Counted from the stretch's first letter, positions 17,908-28,180 are shown. The stretch is DNA of 64,000 nucleotides from Thaumasiovibrio occultus (GCA_019703815.1 AP023052.1:434001-498000), one strand, 5' to 3'. Notes: a model not told the origin generated them from the letters alone. Made by a program: numbers and translations.

Positions 17908-18993
17908 TTAGGAGTTGTCTTGTTTTTCCAAGAAGTCTTTAAACTCGGTTTGGTAGAGTTTGAACAGCACCAAGGTCATCGCAAAGATGATCGGGCCGTA
18001 GATCAAACCTAGCATACCGAACAGCTGGATCCCGCCCATAATTGAGAAGAAGATCAACAGGGTGTTCATCCCTGAGTTGCCTTGCATCAGGAACGGACGA
18101 AGCAGGTTGTCGATAGAGCCGACGACGGCTGCGCCCCAGAACACCATAAAGATCGCCATTTGCCACTCACCGACTAACAGCAAGTACAGTGCCGTCGGTG
18201 CCCACACCAAGGTGGTGCCGACCAGCGGAATGAAAGACGCAAACGCCATCACTGTACCCCAGAACAGTCCCGGCAAACCGACGATTGCCATCGCAATACC
18301 CCCGGCCACACCTTGGGCGATCGCCGTCAGGAACGAACCTAAAATGGCAGATTTTGAAATCGACTCCAGCTCATCGAGCAACACGTCTTCTTGGCTGCGG
18401 GTGAGCGGGATCGCCAAACGGATGTTGTCGACAAGGGCGTCGTGATCGCGCAGTAAAAAGAACAAAATAAACAGCATTAAGAAGAAGTTCACCACCAAGT
18501 TGGTGACGTTACCCACCACCTTAGCACTGATGTTGAGCATAGATGAACCTAGATTCGATGCCGTCGCTGCGAGGCGAGTAACCAGTTCTTTGGCGTTGAG
18601 ATTATCGAGTGGGGTGTATTTGTTGATCAGCGCAAACGCTTTGTGAACGTATTCGTGATCAATCAATTTCTCAGCGCCGCCTTGGCTAAACCACGCAATG
18701 GTCTCGGTTGAGAAGGTGGCGCCTTGTTGGATGATCGCAATGATCACCAGTGTCACCGGCATCACGATAATAAAGGTCATGATGGTGCACGATAGCAAGG
18801 AGGCGAGGTTACGGCGCTTCTTCATACGCTGTTCAATCTTTTCATGAACAGGGTAAAACAGCAGAGAAAGAATGAAAGCCAATACGATAGGGCCGATATA
18901 GGGTTGAATGAGCCGATAACACGCGTACACCGCGACACCGAGTGCGAGTAGTAGCATCCAGTGGCGTGTTTCTATCTTGACCGGGTTGGACAC
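17908..18993 (-). CDS. perM: PerM/AI-2E-exporter family membrane protein
   Basis: 361-residue polytopic inner-membrane protein of the AI-2E transporter (UPF0118, PerM/YdiK) family. It has two hydrophobic helices at the N-terminus, a hydrophilic central loop, and a C-terminal bundle with LPGLFWGTVMAFASFIPLVG and the final IYGPIIFAM segment. Transport substrates differ within the family and cannot be read from sequence. I place the start at the GTG at 18993 because it has an AAGGAG ribosome site; an ATG 14 codons upstream lacks one and would put the start beside the hemL terminator. Confidence 0.88.
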   Translation of the reverse strand: MSNPVKIETRHWMLLLALGVAVYACYRLIQPYIGPIVLAFILSLLFYPVHEKIEQRMKKRRNLASLLSCTIMTFIIVMPVTLVIIAIIQQGATFSTETIAWFSQGGAEKLIDHEYVHKAFALINKYTPLDNLNAKELVTRLAATASNLGSSMLNISAKVVGNVTNLVVNFFLMLFILFFLLRDHDALVDNIRLAIPLTRSQEDVLLDELESISKSAILGSFLTAIAQGVAGGIAMAIVGLPGLFWGTVMAFASFIPLVGTTLVWAPTALYLLLVGEWQMAIFMVFWGAAVVGSIDNLLRPFLMQGNSGMNTLLIFFSIMGGIQLFGMLGLIYGPIIFAMTLVLFKLYQTEFKDFLEKQDNS

Positions 18994-19024
18994 GGATCTC
19001 TCCTTAAATTGAGCGCCTGTATAA

Positions 19025-19052
19025 GAAAAAACCACCTTAGCAAAGGTGGTTA
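19025..19052 (-). terminator. second hemL terminator, just upstream of perM
   Basis: Stem AACCACCTT / AAGGTGGTT followed on the minus strand by TTTTTTC. It lies 32 nt before the perM GTG, so perM needs its own promoter or read-through. Confidence 0.75.
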
Positions 19053-19088
19053 TGAAACGGTAGTATTATTAACCTGCTGCAAAGGCAG

Positions 19089-19121
19089 GCAAAAGACGCT
19101 GCAAACCTTGGTCGCAGCGTC
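19089..19121 (-). terminator. first hemL terminator
   Basis: Perfect stem GACGCTGC / GCAGCGTC, 11-nt loop, beginning 9 nt past the hemL stop and followed on the transcribed strand by TTTTGCC. Confidence 0.65.
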
Positions 19122-19129
19122 CAATGGGT

Positions 19130-20416
19130 TTACTTGGCAAGCTCTGCGAATGCTTTATCTGCGGCCGCCAATGTTGCGTCAAGTTCCGCCTCGCCGTGAG
19201 CAAGTGAAGTAAAGCTGGCTTCAAACGCCGATGGCGCAAGGTAAACCCCTTGCTCCAGCATCAAGTGGAAGAAACGCTTAAAGCGCTCGACATCGCATTT
19301 CGCGACATCTGCGTAGTTGCTGACGCTGGTTTGCTCGGTAAAGAAGAAGCCGAACATGCCGCCGACTTGGCTGACTAACAGCGGTACGCCGTGTTTATCG
19401 GCAAGGGCTTTGAAGCCTTGTGCCAAACGTTGGGTGATCGCATTGAGCTTTTCTTCGTTACCAGCTTCACTGATCAAATTCAGGCTAGCACGACCTGCCG
19501 CCATCGCGATCGGGTTACCGGACAGCGTACCCGCTTGGTAAACCGGACCGTTTGGCGCGATAAAGTTCATAATGTCGCGACGACCACCGAAGGCACCGAC
19601 TGGCATACCGCCACCGATCACTTTACCGAGGGTGGTGAGATCTGGCTTGATGTTGTAGTACGCTTGCGCGCCGCCGAGGGCGACACGAAAACCTGTCATG
19701 ACTTCATCGAAGATCAAGACCGCGTTGTGTGCATCACAGATCTCACGCAGTCCATCCAAGAAACCTTCAACGGGCGGAATACAGTTCATGTTGCCCGCGA
19801 CGGGCTCGACAATAATACAGGCGATCTGCTCTGGATTGGCGGCAAAGGCGTCGCGGACAGAATCGAGATCGTTAAAGGTGCACGTTAGGGTGTGCTTAGC
19901 GAAATCGGCAGGCACGCCCGGCGAGCTTGGTTGGCCCAGCGTGAGCGCGCCAGAGCCTGCTTTTACTAGCAAGCAGTCAGCGTGGCCGTGGTAACAACCT
20001 TCAAACTTGATGATTTTGTCGCGGCCGGTAAAACCACGTGCGAGACGGATCGCGCTCATGGTCGCTTCGGTGCCGGAGTTCACCATGCGCACCATTTCCA
20101 TTGATGGTACTAACTGGCTAACAAGCTCAGCCATGGTGATTTCAGATTCAGTTGGCGCGCCAAAGCTAAGGCCGTTTTGCGCCGCTGCAACCACAGCATC
20201 GCGGATCTCTGGGTGGTTATGGCCCAAGATCATCGGCCCCCAACTGCCCACATAATCAATGTACTGCTTGCCGTCAGCATCATACATGTACGCGCCTTCT
20301 GCACGCTCGATGAACACTGGATCGCCGCCGACACCGGCAAAAGCGCGCACAGGTGAGTTAACGCCACCTGGAATCGTTTGTTGTGCTTTAGCAAAAAGCT
20401 GGGCTGACTTGCTCAT
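19130..20416 (-). CDS. hemL: glutamate-1-semialdehyde 2,1-aminomutase
   Basis: 428-residue class III aminotransferase-fold enzyme that turns glutamate-1-semialdehyde into 5-aminolevulinate, the C5 route to haem. The N-terminal [12 protein letters not shown] segment is characteristic. The PLP aldimine Lys is residue 265 in [18 protein letters not shown], the same number as in E. coli. The cofactor Asp/Glu motif [12 protein letters not shown] lies at 233-244. Full length. Monocistronic: divergent from erpA and followed by two terminators. Confidence 0.97.
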   Translation of the reverse strand: MSKSAQLFAKAQQTIPGGVNSPVRAFAGVGGDPVFIERAEGAYMYDADGKQYIDYVGSWGPMILGHNHPEIRDAVVAAAQNGLSFGAPTESEITMAELVSQLVPSMEMVRMVNSGTEATMSAIRLARGFTGRDKIIKFEGCYHGHADCLLVKAGSGALTLGQPSSPGVPADFAKHTLTCTFNDLDSVRDAFAANPEQIACIIVEPVAGNMNCIPPVEGFLDGLREICDAHNAVLIFDEVMTGFRVALGGAQAYYNIKPDLTTLGKVIGGGMPVGAFGGRRDIMNFIAPNGPVYQAGTLSGNPIAMAAGRASLNLISEAGNEEKLNAITQRLAQGFKALADKHGVPLLVSQVGGMFGFFFTEQTSVSNYADVAKCDVERFKRFFHLMLEQGVYLAPSAFEASFTSLAHGEAELDATLAAADKAFAELAK

Positions 20417-20732
20417 TGATGAATTCCTTTACTCATGTTTTGCCCGATTGTACCCAAGAAAGCGATTTGCCTAAACCACTTCTCGGGCTTTGGCGGCGTG
20501 ATCTCCCAAGGGCATCTGGGTGATTTGCGACTCACTGCGCGTGATACGACTCTGCTTCTCTCCACTTTATTTAAGCTGGACTAAAATCGGAGTGCCATAG
20601 CAACAGAGAGATTGTTCATAGCAGATCAAACCGCTATATTGACACGCTTTTTGTTAACCGAACGCACAATACTTGAACGTTTTGCTCGGGTATTAGATAA
20701 TCGACTGAAACGGCAATGTTGGAGAGTAATAG
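20417..20732. other. hemL-erpA divergent promoter region
   Basis: 316 bp between divergently transcribed genes. The right half carries a good erpA promoter; I see no clear element for hemL and no gene. Confidence 0.55.
20673..20701 (+). promoter_or_regulatory. erpA sigma-70 promoter
   Basis: -35 TTGAAC (20673-20678), exactly 17 bp, -10 GATAAT (20696-20701). The expected start point is near 20708, giving an mRNA leader of about 25 nt that contains the GGAGAG ribosome site. Confidence 0.65.
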
Positions 20733-21074
20733 ATGAGCGATGAAAGTTTGCCGCTACAATTTAGTGAAGCGGCTGCCACTAAGGTAAAAACACTGATTGC
20801 CGAAGAAGAAAATCCAGAGCTGAAACTGCGTGTTTACATCACCGGTGGTGGTTGTAGTGGTTTCCAATACGGCTTTACGTTCGATGAAAGCGTCAATGAA
20901 GGCGATATGGTAATTGAAAAAAGTGGTGTGACTTTGGTCGTTGACCCAATGAGCCTACAATACCTGCTTGGCGGTATCGTTGATTACACCGAAGGCCTCG
21001 AAGGCTCGCGCTTCTTCGTTAATAACCCAAATGCCACCACCACCTGTGGCTGCGGTGCATCATTTAGCGTGTAA
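20733..21074 (+). CDS. erpA: A-type iron-sulfur carrier ErpA
   Basis: 113-residue cytoplasmic carrier that passes [4Fe-4S] clusters to late apo-targets, including the isoprenoid enzymes IspG/IspH. The three cluster ligands are present: Cys41 in [11 protein letters not shown] and Cys105/Cys107 in TCGCG. Length and spacing match E. coli ErpA rather than IscA or SufA, and the gene is not in an isc or suf operon. It is next to hemL, as in V. cholerae. Confidence 0.95.
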   Translation: MSDESLPLQFSEAAATKVKTLIAEEENPELKLRVYITGGGCSGFQYGFTFDESVNEGDMVIEKSGVTLVVDPMSLQYLLGGIVDYTEGLEGSRFFVNNPNATTTCGCGASFSV

Positions 21075-21116
21075 TACGTTACTGAACGCTGCGGTGAGTG
21101 AAAACCGCGCCGACAT

Positions 21117-21147
21117 AAAAAAAACCGTCGTAATGACGGTTTTTTTG
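21117..21147. terminator. bidirectional terminator between erpA and the M23 peptidase gene
   Basis: Stem AAAACCGTC / GACGGTTTT with 5-nt loop; eight T follow on the plus strand and eight on the minus strand, so it serves both convergent genes. Confidence 0.85.
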
Positions 21148-21166
21148 TTTTTGTTATACCGATGAG

Positions 21167-22552
21167 TTACATCGGTAGGGCGCTGTTGACCAAGCTGCCG
21201 CTATTGTCTTCATCTTCATGTAGCTTATCGAACGCTTGTAGCTGGGCAACACGCTCTTTCGCTAGCTTGAGATAATTTGTCAGATCTTCATCTTCCAGCG
21301 AAATCGCTTTCGGTAGATCGACAGTACGCGGGTTTTGGTGAACGCCGTTAACCACAAACTCATAGTGTAGGTGCGGGCCGGTAACGCGGCCAGTACCGCC
21401 CAATCGACCAATCACATCACCTTGCTCAACGCGATCGCCTTGGCTGACAAGACGCTTAGATAAGTGCAGGTATTTCGTCACATAGGTGTCGTTGTGACGA
21501 ATAAAAACGTAGTTACCGTTGTACTGGTTATACGCAGACTTGTACACGATACCGCTACCCACCGACCAAATGTCAGTACCAACAGGGGCGACATAATCGG
21601 TACCACGGTGTGGACGCACTTGACCTGTTACGGGGTGAAGGCGACGCGGGTTGAAGTTAGAACTGACGCGACGAAAATCGAGCGGAGCACGCAAGAACGC
21701 TTTTTGCATCGCGCGGCCTTTTTCATCGTAGAAACCGCCGTTCTCGGCTTTTATCGCTGTCAGGGTTGTACCGTAGTTATCAAACTCGATAGCCAGCACT
21801 TCACCAAGGCCTTTGAACTCGCCGTCCGACCATTTTTCTTGTACCAGCACTCTAAAGCTATCGCCGATTTGAATATCTTTGGCAAAGTCGATATCCCATG
21901 CGAACGCTTTGTCGGAAATTTCATCTAACTGTGATTTGTTAAGTCCTGCTGCATAGCCTGCCCCAAGGAAGAACATGCCGCCTTCCACCACTGTCCCTTC
22001 ATAGAAGTTGACGGTGTATTCATACTCTGGGCGATCAATGTTGGAAGTATAAGTAGATCTTCCGGTGCGAGTAATAGTGATAACGTCATCCGACTGGTAT
22101 TTACTACCACCTAACATTTTGCCGTCATATTTTAATTGGGCTAGCTGGCCATCTTTATCTAAGCCGAAAAGCAGGGTTTTATTCGGACGAAGATTATGCT
22201 CAAGAAACTTCGCATTCTCGTCGCTGGCTAACATATTGAGTAGGTTGCTATAACCTAAATCCATCTGATCAAAAATGGTGGAGAGGGTTTCCCCTCCTGC
22301 GACCGTATGTTCAACCCATTTGAGCTCGTTGCTTGTTGTTGCTTCTAGTGCGCTCAAATCGGTAGTAACACTGATCTCAGTAGGGTAGGCCTGACCTAAG
22401 ACGTGAGTATAGTAACCTTGTGGTGGGGCATCGTCTGGGAGCAACATAGCTCCAAGTATAACTAGAGATGCACCTCCAATAACAACGCCTTTTGCCCATT
22501 TAGGCAGGCCGTTGCTTTGTGTGCGTTTGCGAGACTGATCCATGACATCCAT
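21167..22552 (-). CDS. M23 family murein endopeptidase, MepM-like
   Basis: 461-residue membrane-anchored peptidoglycan hydrolase, expected to cut cross-links so that the sacculus can grow. One N-terminal membrane helix (GVVIGGASLVILGAMLL), a LysM/OapA-like domain around HTVAGGETLSTIFDQ, and a C-terminal M23 domain are visible. The zinc motifs are HRGTDY and GPHLHYEF, both complete. The start is uncertain: ATG at 22552 and at 22543 are both in frame and neither has a good ribosome site; a TTG at 22603 is also open. It is divergent from tyrS. Confidence 0.88.
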   Translation of the reverse strand: MDVMDQSRKRTQSNGLPKWAKGVVIGGASLVILGAMLLPDDAPPQGYYTHVLGQAYPTEISVTTDLSALEATTSNELKWVEHTVAGGETLSTIFDQMDLGYSNLLNMLASDENAKFLEHNLRPNKTLLFGLDKDGQLAQLKYDGKMLGGSKYQSDDVITITRTGRSTYTSNIDRPEYEYTVNFYEGTVVEGGMFFLGAGYAAGLNKSQLDEISDKAFAWDIDFAKDIQIGDSFRVLVQEKWSDGEFKGLGEVLAIEFDNYGTTLTAIKAENGGFYDEKGRAMQKAFLRAPLDFRRVSSNFNPRRLHPVTGQVRPHRGTDYVAPVGTDIWSVGSGIVYKSAYNQYNGNYVFIRHNDTYVTKYLHLSKRLVSQGDRVEQGDVIGRLGGTGRVTGPHLHYEFVVNGVHQNPRTVDLPKAISLEDEDLTNYLKLAKERVAQLQAFDKLHEDEDNSGSLVNSALPM

Positions 22553-22662
22553 AACGATAAAACAAAAAGTAACGGCAGGTAGTTTAACTGGTTTCAAAAT
22601 CAAGCGCTATTCGAGTACACTGGTCGATCTCTGATTTATGCATTTTTTGGGAGCACACAGGC

Positions 22663-23850
22663 ATGGCCAGCATTGAACAGGCGCTAGCTGAGATTAAACG
22701 TGGGATTGACGAGCTGATCCCTGAAGAAGAATTGATTGAAAAGCTGAAAGAAGGTCGACCACTTCGCATTAAGCTAGGTGCAGACCCAACAGCGCCAGAT
22801 ATTCACCTAGGTCATACCGTTATTCTGAACAAGCTGCGTACCTTCCAAGAGCTAGGTCACGACGTGACATTCTTGATTGGTGACTTCACTGGTATGGTTG
22901 GCGACCCATCGGGTAAAAATGTGACCCGTCCACCGCTAACGCGTGAAGAAGTGCTGGCGAACGCAGAAACCTACAAAGAGCAGGTCTTCAAAATTCTTGA
23001 TCCGGCGAAAACCACCATTGCATTTAACTCTGAGTGGTTGTCTGAGCTTGGCGCGGCGGGCATGATCAAGCTAGCGGCGAACCAAACTGTGGCGCGTATG
23101 CTTGAGCGTGACGATTTTAAAAAGCGTTATGGCGAAGGTCGTCCAATTGCTATCCATGAATTCATGTATCCTTTGCTCCAGGGTTATGACTCAGTGGCAA
23201 TGGAAACCGACGTTGAGCTGGGCGGTACGGATCAGAAGTTCAACCTGCTAATGGGTCGTGATCTGCAAAAAGCGCACGGTCAGAAGCCACAAGTGGTGTT
23301 GACGATGCCGCTGCTAGTGGGTCTGGACGGTGAGAAGAAGATGTCTAAATCAGCGCACAACTACATTGGTGTGAGCGAAGCGCCTTCTGAAATGTTCGGC
23401 AAAATCATGTCGATCTCTGACGATCTGATGTGGAGCTACTACGAGCTGTTGTCGTTCCGTCCGCTGGAAGAAATCGCGCAGTTCAAGCAAGATGTGGCTG
23501 ACGGTAAGAACCCACGTGACGTGAAGATCTTGCTAGCGAAAGAGATCATTGCGCGCTTCCATTCTGAAGCTGACGCAGATGCAGCAGAGCAAGAGTTCAT
23601 CAACCGCTTCCAAAAAGGGGCAATGCCTGATGAAATGCCTGAATTTACTTTCGATGCGGGTATTGCGATTTCAAACCTATTGAAAGACGCTGGCCTTGTT
23701 GGCTCAACCTCTGATGCGATGCGTATGATCCGCCAAGGCGCAGTGAAGCAAGATGGTGAGAAGCTAGAAGATACTAAGTACGAACCAGCGGCAGGCGTTT
23801 ACGTCTTCCAAGTAGGTAAGCGTAAGTTTGCACGAGTGACGATTGCTTAA
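22663..23850 (+). CDS. tyrS: tyrosyl-tRNA synthetase
   Basis: 395-residue class I synthetase charging tRNA-Tyr. The ATP motif DIHLGHT (46-52) stands for HIGH and KMSKS is at 226-230. An S4 RNA-binding domain occupies the C-terminal 65 residues or so ([20 protein letters not shown]). The [11 protein letters not shown] segment and overall length place it with the shorter-insert TyrRS type found in Vibrio. A GGGAG ribosome site precedes the ATG. Confidence 0.96.
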   Translation: MASIEQALAEIKRGIDELIPEEELIEKLKEGRPLRIKLGADPTAPDIHLGHTVILNKLRTFQELGHDVTFLIGDFTGMVGDPSGKNVTRPPLTREEVLANAETYKEQVFKILDPAKTTIAFNSEWLSELGAAGMIKLAANQTVARMLERDDFKKRYGEGRPIAIHEFMYPLLQGYDSVAMETDVELGGTDQKFNLLMGRDLQKAHGQKPQVVLTMPLLVGLDGEKKMSKSAHNYIGVSEAPSEMFGKIMSISDDLMWSYYELLSFRPLEEIAQFKQDVADGKNPRDVKILLAKEIIARFHSEADADAAEQEFINRFQKGAMPDEMPEFTFDAGIAISNLLKDAGLVGSTSDAMRMIRQGAVKQDGEKLEDTKYEPAAGVYVFQVGKRKFARVTIA

Positions 23851-23888
23851 TTGCGTTAGCTAACGTATTGCACTTTTGCATCCAAAGA

Positions 23889-23916
23889 AAAACCGGCTCA
23901 AAGGCCGGTTTTTTTA
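23889..23916. terminator. bidirectional terminator after tyrS
   Basis: Stem AAAACCGGC / GCCGGTTTT, 6-nt loop, followed by a run of seven or more T on the plus strand and a shorter T-run on the minus strand towards the convergent gene. Confidence 0.85.
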
Positions 23917-23941
23917 TGGGTTTAGCACTGCAAATTATCAC

Positions 23942-24556
23942 TTAAGATTGCTTAAGGGCGAAGATGGGAAGTGATAAGTGCCATTTGATCGCAGCAAGGC
24001 GAATGGTCAGGGTGGTGATGATCCCCGCTACCGACGCGACGTTGGTGGGTACGTCGACCGCAAGCGCAATTGTGTGCACCATACCCCCTGCGATACAGGC
24101 GGTCGCATACACTTCGGTACGCAAGACCATCGGAATTTCGCGTGCCAGTACGTCGCGGATAATACCGCCGCCGCAGCCTGTCATGACCCCCATGATCACC
24201 GCAATTAAAGGAGCCGCGCCAAACGCGAGTGCCTTTTCCACACCGATCGCCACGAACACTGCGAGGCCGATAGCGTCAGACACCGGTAACACATACCAAG
24301 GAATGCGTTTGGGGTTGCGTACTAGCATCATCGACAAGATGCCCGTAACTAACACCACCCAAATATAGTTGGTATCAGTGATCCAAAATACCGGCGTTGC
24401 GCCCAGTGCCATGTCACGAATAGTGCCACCACCAATCGCGGTCACTGAAGCCAGTACCATTACTCCAAAAGGATCCATCCTCAATCGACCTGCCAGCAAT
24501 ACGCCTGAGATGGCGAAGATGGCAGTTCCAAACATATCCAGCGCATAAATCAGCAT
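23942..24556 (-). CDS. TRIC-family (UPF0126, YadS-like) membrane protein
   Basis: 204-residue inner-membrane protein with about seven helices built from two homologous halves. Each half has the family's Gly-rich kink followed by Arg-Asp: [12 protein letters not shown] and [13 protein letters not shown]. Bacterial TRIC-type proteins are monovalent-cation channels; some relatives have been linked to glycine uptake. The role here is not known. The frame is open 22 codons further upstream, but [18 protein letters not shown] is the typical N-terminus, so I place the start at 24556. It lies 103 nt after btuF and could be a separate transcript. Confidence 0.9.
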   Translation of the reverse strand: MLIYALDMFGTAIFAISGVLLAGRLRMDPFGVMVLASVTAIGGGTIRDMALGATPVFWITDTNYIWVVLVTGILSMMLVRNPKRIPWYVLPVSDAIGLAVFVAIGVEKALAFGAAPLIAVIMGVMTGCGGGIIRDVLAREIPMVLRTEVYATACIAGGMVHTIALAVDVPTNVASVAGIITTLTIRLAAIKWHLSLPIFALKQS

Positions 24557-24659
24557 AGAAATTCGCTTATAAAGACCAGTTACAAGAGCCTGAAATTGTA
24601 TAGTCTTCTTACAGTGAGACAAGATTTATCCACGGGAAAAATTTGCGCTACATCATATC

Positions 24660-25550
24660 TCAGAACTGTTTTTCGCGTACTGAATCCAAATAGTTGCAGA
24701 CCTGAACAATCGCCATTAACGAACGGGGTGTCGCTCGGTTTAACCAATCACTGTTTAACGCATAGATATGCTGATTATCCACCGCAGGGATCTGACCTTG
24801 CCATTGTTGCCACAAGCTATCACTGCCATTTTCAGGGGTGAAAATGACCTCAGGTTGGCGCACTAGCACTTGTTCCAAACTCACTTGTGGATAGCTGGCG
24901 AGCGTATCGGCAAAGATATTTTCGCCTTTGCAGACACTAAATACCGGACCGGGCCAATTTTCTGGGGACATTGTCATCAGCGGTTGGCTGCTCAGTTGAT
25001 AGAAAAAGCGCACCGGCTCGGCGTCGCTGTATTTCTGGTTGAGAATATCAAGCTGTCGACGGAAGTCGCGTGCAGCGTTTTGCCCTTGTTCCGGCGACGG
25101 AGCATATTGACTGAGGGTCTCTAGTACATTGGCTATATCGTCAATCGAGCTAGGATAAGTATTGATCACGGTGAAGCCAAACTCGCGCAGCTTGAGGAGC
25201 TGTTGCTCCGGATTACCGCCTTCCCACGCCAAAATAATATCGGGGTTTAGCGCAATTACACGCTCGAGATTAATACTGCGGTGATTGGCGATCCGCTCGA
25301 TGGATTGTGCCGCATAAGGGAAGTCACTGTGCTCACTGACACCAACAATAAAATCGCCCAAACCCGCTGCAAAAGCGAGCTCTGTGCCTTGCGGTGAAAG
25401 CGTGACTACACGGCTAACTACTTGTGGAGTAACCGGCTCTGCGGTGGACGCCAATGTGGGCGAGCAGAAGACGGCTAAACATAGGGCCACGAAATAGCGT
25501 GCGGTGACAGACCGAGCGGCGAAGGATCGCGAGTTAAATCGGATGTTCAT
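24660..25550 (-). CDS. btuF: periplasmic vitamin B12-binding protein BtuF
   Basis: 296-residue substrate-binding protein that hands cobalamin or cobinamide to the BtuCD ABC importer. A signal peptide is visible (basic start, core YFVALCLAVFCSPTLA, cut near residue 35). The class III binding fold follows, with VVTLSPQGTELAFAAG early and the INLERVIALNPDIILAWEGG segment typical of BtuF. It starts 1 nt after the cbiB stop, so both are in one transcript. btuC and btuD are not in this window. Confidence 0.9.
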   Translation of the reverse strand: MNIRFNSRSFAARSVTARYFVALCLAVFCSPTLASTAEPVTPQVVSRVVTLSPQGTELAFAAGLGDFIVGVSEHSDFPYAAQSIERIANHRSINLERVIALNPDIILAWEGGNPEQQLLKLREFGFTVINTYPSSIDDIANVLETLSQYAPSPEQGQNAARDFRRQLDILNQKYSDAEPVRFFYQLSSQPLMTMSPENWPGPVFSVCKGENIFADTLASYPQVSLEQVLVRQPEVIFTPENGSDSLWQQWQGQIPAVDNQHIYALNSDWLNRATPRSLMAIVQVCNYLDSVREKQF

Positions 25551-25551
25551 A

Positions 25552-26520
25552 TTAAAGTATCCCTAATAAAATAGAGCTAACAATAAGCCAGAGCGCAATT
25601 CGGTTGATGATCAACTGATGCAGCAGGGCAAGATGGTAGCCTGCTGGCGCAATTTGGCCGCCAAGGGTAGGCCGCTCATGGCGAGTGCCTGCGTAAATCA
25701 CCGGCCCGCCAAGCGAGAGCGATAACTTGCTGCCGGCAGCGGCGAGCAACCAGCCGGGCCCGGGCAGTAGCCACTGTTCACCTTGTTGCCGTAATGATTG
25801 CAGTGACGTACGTGCATGTTGGCCGCAGATGATGCTCAGCGCAAACAGGCGCATCGGTAGCAAATCGAGCACCGCCAAAATGCGCACGGCAGGCGTGCCA
25901 AAAAAAGCGAATAGTGGACGGGTAGGCGACCAGTAGCGGGCAAGGCCAACCGCAAGGCGATACATGATCGCGGCGATCCCGCCACCCACGCAATACCAAA
26001 ACAGAACGCCAATTACTCGGCGGCCATACCCGATCAAGAGCGTTTCCGCTGCCGCTTTGCCCAAGCCCACTAACGTCAGGCGGTCAGTGTCGCGATTGAG
26101 TTCAGCACTGAGTTGATAGCGGCAATATTTCAAGCGCTCTTCAGCAAGCCCATTCTGCAAACGAGAAGAGAGCTGGTGGAGCGGTTTCCAATCGAGCGCG
26201 AGCCATAACAACAGGAGATTAAAAAAAGCGGGCAAGAAGACGAGCTGGCGTAGGGCGATCAAAAAGATCAGCACACTGAGCCACATAAGGAGCCATGCCA
26301 TCAGGCCGGAGATCTGGCGCTGAGACGGGGCGTCGTTGCTTTTATTGACCTTATCCGCAATGGCAAAGGCGAGGCGTTGCCACCAATGTAGCGGATGAAA
26401 GGCAGGGGAAATAGGCACGAGCCAATGCAACGCCAGTGCGCCCCACATCACAAGTAGGGCGCTTTGGGCCGACAGACTCTCAATCAATTGATGTACGGTC
26501 ACTGTCCTTGTGAACTCCAA
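25552..26520 (-). CDS. cbiB: adenosylcobinamide-phosphate synthase CbiB/CobD-like
   Basis: 322-residue polytopic membrane protein of the CbiB/CobD family, which joins the aminopropanol linker to the corrin ring. Family signs are the N-terminal LALHWLVPISPAFHPLHW segment, the SAELNRDTDRLTLVGLG motif near residues 143-159, and the C-terminal AGSKLSLSLGGPVIYAG. With btuF alongside and no de novo corrin genes here, it most likely serves salvage of imported cobinamide. It is 14 nt downstream of mtnN in the same direction. Confidence 0.88.
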   Translation of the reverse strand: MEFTRTVTVHQLIESLSAQSALLVMWGALALHWLVPISPAFHPLHWWQRLAFAIADKVNKSNDAPSQRQISGLMAWLLMWLSVLIFLIALRQLVFLPAFFNLLLLWLALDWKPLHQLSSRLQNGLAEERLKYCRYQLSAELNRDTDRLTLVGLGKAAAETLLIGYGRRVIGVLFWYCVGGGIAAIMYRLAVGLARYWSPTRPLFAFFGTPAVRILAVLDLLPMRLFALSIICGQHARTSLQSLRQQGEQWLLPGPGWLLAAAGSKLSLSLGGPVIYAGTRHERPTLGGQIAPAGYHLALLHQLIINRIALWLIVSSILLGIL

Positions 26521-26534
26521 CCTAATGCTGTCGT

Positions 26535-27227
26535 TTACGCGTTAAGTAGCGCAACCATTTTCACGGCCATTTCAGATGAACTCTTCGCCGCGATAGGCAA
26601 GAACTCATGGAAGTCCATTGGTGATTCTTTGTCTACAACATCAGAGATCGCGCGCACCACAACAAAGGGTACGTTGAATTGGTGACACACTTGGCCGATG
26701 GCTGACGCTTCCATTTCCGCTGCAATGATGCTTGGGAAGTGTTGGCGAATGTAGTCGATTTGCTCTTTCTTACAGATGAAGGCATCACCCGAAGCAATCA
26801 GACCGCGTACCGCTTTGGTTTCGCTATCTAGCGCTTTCTCAGCCACTTCAATCAGCTTTTCATCCGCCATAAACGCGGCAGGTTGCTGCGCCATTTGGCC
26901 CATTTCGTAACCAAACGCCGTGACGTCGGCATCGTGGTGACGCACTTCTGTTGAGATCACGACATCACCCATGGTCAATGCGCTGTCAAAACCGCCCGCA
27001 GAGCCGGTGTTGATCACTACGTCTGGCGAGAAACGCTCTAGCAGCAAGGTGGTGCCGATCGACGCCGCCACTTTACCAATGCCTGATTGCAGCAACACCA
27101 CATCCGCGCCATTCAATTTACCTTCGTAAAACGAGCAGCCAGCGATCTCAGTAACTTGAGTGTCAGTAAGTAGCGATTTAAGCGTAGTGACTTCTTGCTC
27201 CATCGCGCCAATAATAGCGATCTTCAT
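26535..27227 (-). CDS. mtnN: 5'-methylthioadenosine/S-adenosylhomocysteine nucleosidase
   Basis: 230-residue cytoplasmic nucleosidase. It removes adenine from MTA, S-adenosylhomocysteine and 5'-deoxyadenosine, recycling SAM by-products and supplying the AI-2 precursor. Motifs: [13 protein letters not shown] at the start with catalytic-site Glu12, NTGSAGGFD (74-82), EMEASAIGQ around 173-181, and RAISDVVD with the catalytic Asp near 197. First gene of mtnN-cbiB-btuF. Confidence 0.96.
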   Translation of the reverse strand: MKIAIIGAMEQEVTTLKSLLTDTQVTEIAGCSFYEGKLNGADVVLLQSGIGKVAASIGTTLLLERFSPDVVINTGSAGGFDSALTMGDVVISTEVRHHDADVTAFGYEMGQMAQQPAAFMADEKLIEVAEKALDSETKAVRGLIASGDAFICKKEQIDYIRQHFPSIIAAEMEASAIGQVCHQFNVPFVVVRAISDVVDKESPMDFHEFLPIAAKSSSEMAVKMVALLNA

Positions 27228-27386
27228 AGTGATTCCAGTTATGACTAATGAGTGGCGAAGAGTGTAGCATGAAGCGCGTTAAGTTAAGAGCATTGTTAAT
27301 GTGCGGGCTATGTGCCAATTCGCTGGAAAAACCAACGAGCAAGACTGTCCCTAAATTGCGTTTTAAATTGTGCCGTGGAGAGAGAA

Positions 27387-28079
27387 ATGAAATCTGAAAT
27401 GTACTCACGTTATGCTGAGCAATATGCGGCGGCCATTGAAGATAACGCCTACAACGCCAACTTTGAGCGTCCGTCGTTGTTAGCGCTGTTGGACGATGTC
27501 TCAGGGAAAAGCGTACTCGATTTAGGTTGTGGCCCCGGTGTCTATGCTGAAATTTTAGCGTCGCGCGGCGCAGCAGTTACTGCTGTTGATTATGCCGAAG
27601 AAATGGTTGCGTTGACCCAAGATAAATTGGGGGATCAAGTGCGCGCCTACCAGCAAGATTTAGCCCACGGATTGCCACAAGAAACCGATGCGACTCATGA
27701 TGTCGTCATCGCCCCGTTAATGCTGCATTACATTGCCGATCTGCAGCCACTATTTACAGATATTCGCCGGGTACTCAAACCGGGTGGATACTTTGTGTTT
27801 TCGACCCACCATCCGGTAGTTGAAGCAGAGATCAGTCCGTCGGGGAATTACTTTCAAACTGAGCTGGTGGAAGAAGAGTGGGATACGGTTGGGGCGCCGG
27901 TGAAAGTGCGTTTTTATCGTCGCTCAATGACCGAGCTTTTTGGCTATTTGCATCAAGCCGGTTTTGTGGTGAGCCGTTTGACCGAAGGTACGCCAACTGA
28001 AACCATGGCGCAAACCCACCCTGAGGTGTACCAGCGTTTAACCACAGAGCCAAACTTCATGTTCTTGCGCTGTGAGTAA
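27387..28079 (+). CDS. class I SAM-dependent methyltransferase
   Basis: 230-residue methyltransferase with the Rossmann SAM motif VLDLGCGPG (43-51), an acidic motif II (TAVDYAEEM) and the post-I segment PLMLHYIADLQPLF. It resembles the type 11/UbiE-like small-molecule methyltransferases; the substrate cannot be told. The frame extends 25 codons upstream, but the ATG at 27387 has a GGAGAGAG ribosome site and gives the family length. It is divergent from mtnN, which is neat functionally because MtnN removes the SAH these enzymes make, but that link is only inference. Confidence 0.85.
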   Translation: MKSEMYSRYAEQYAAAIEDNAYNANFERPSLLALLDDVSGKSVLDLGCGPGVYAEILASRGAAVTAVDYAEEMVALTQDKLGDQVRAYQQDLAHGLPQETDATHDVVIAPLMLHYIADLQPLFTDIRRVLKPGGYFVFSTHHPVVEAEISPSGNYFQTELVEEEWDTVGAPVKVRFYRRSMTELFGYLHQAGFVVSRLTEGTPTETMAQTHPEVYQRLTTEPNFMFLRCE

Positions 28080-28131
28080 CGAACTTAAGTGGCGCTAGCG
28101 TTTACCTAAATGCTTAGCCGAAATCAGGAAC

Positions 28132-28159
28132 AAAAAAGCCAGTGCATTGCACTGGCTTT
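28132..28159. terminator. gltD terminator, also serving the convergent methyltransferase gene
   Basis: Perfect 11-bp stem AAAGCCAGTGC / GCACTGGCTTT with a 3-nt loop. The minus strand continues with a run of six T; the plus strand run is shorter (TTTCTATTT). Confidence 0.85.
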
Positions 28160-28180
28160 CTATTTATCGCGTTATTGCGC

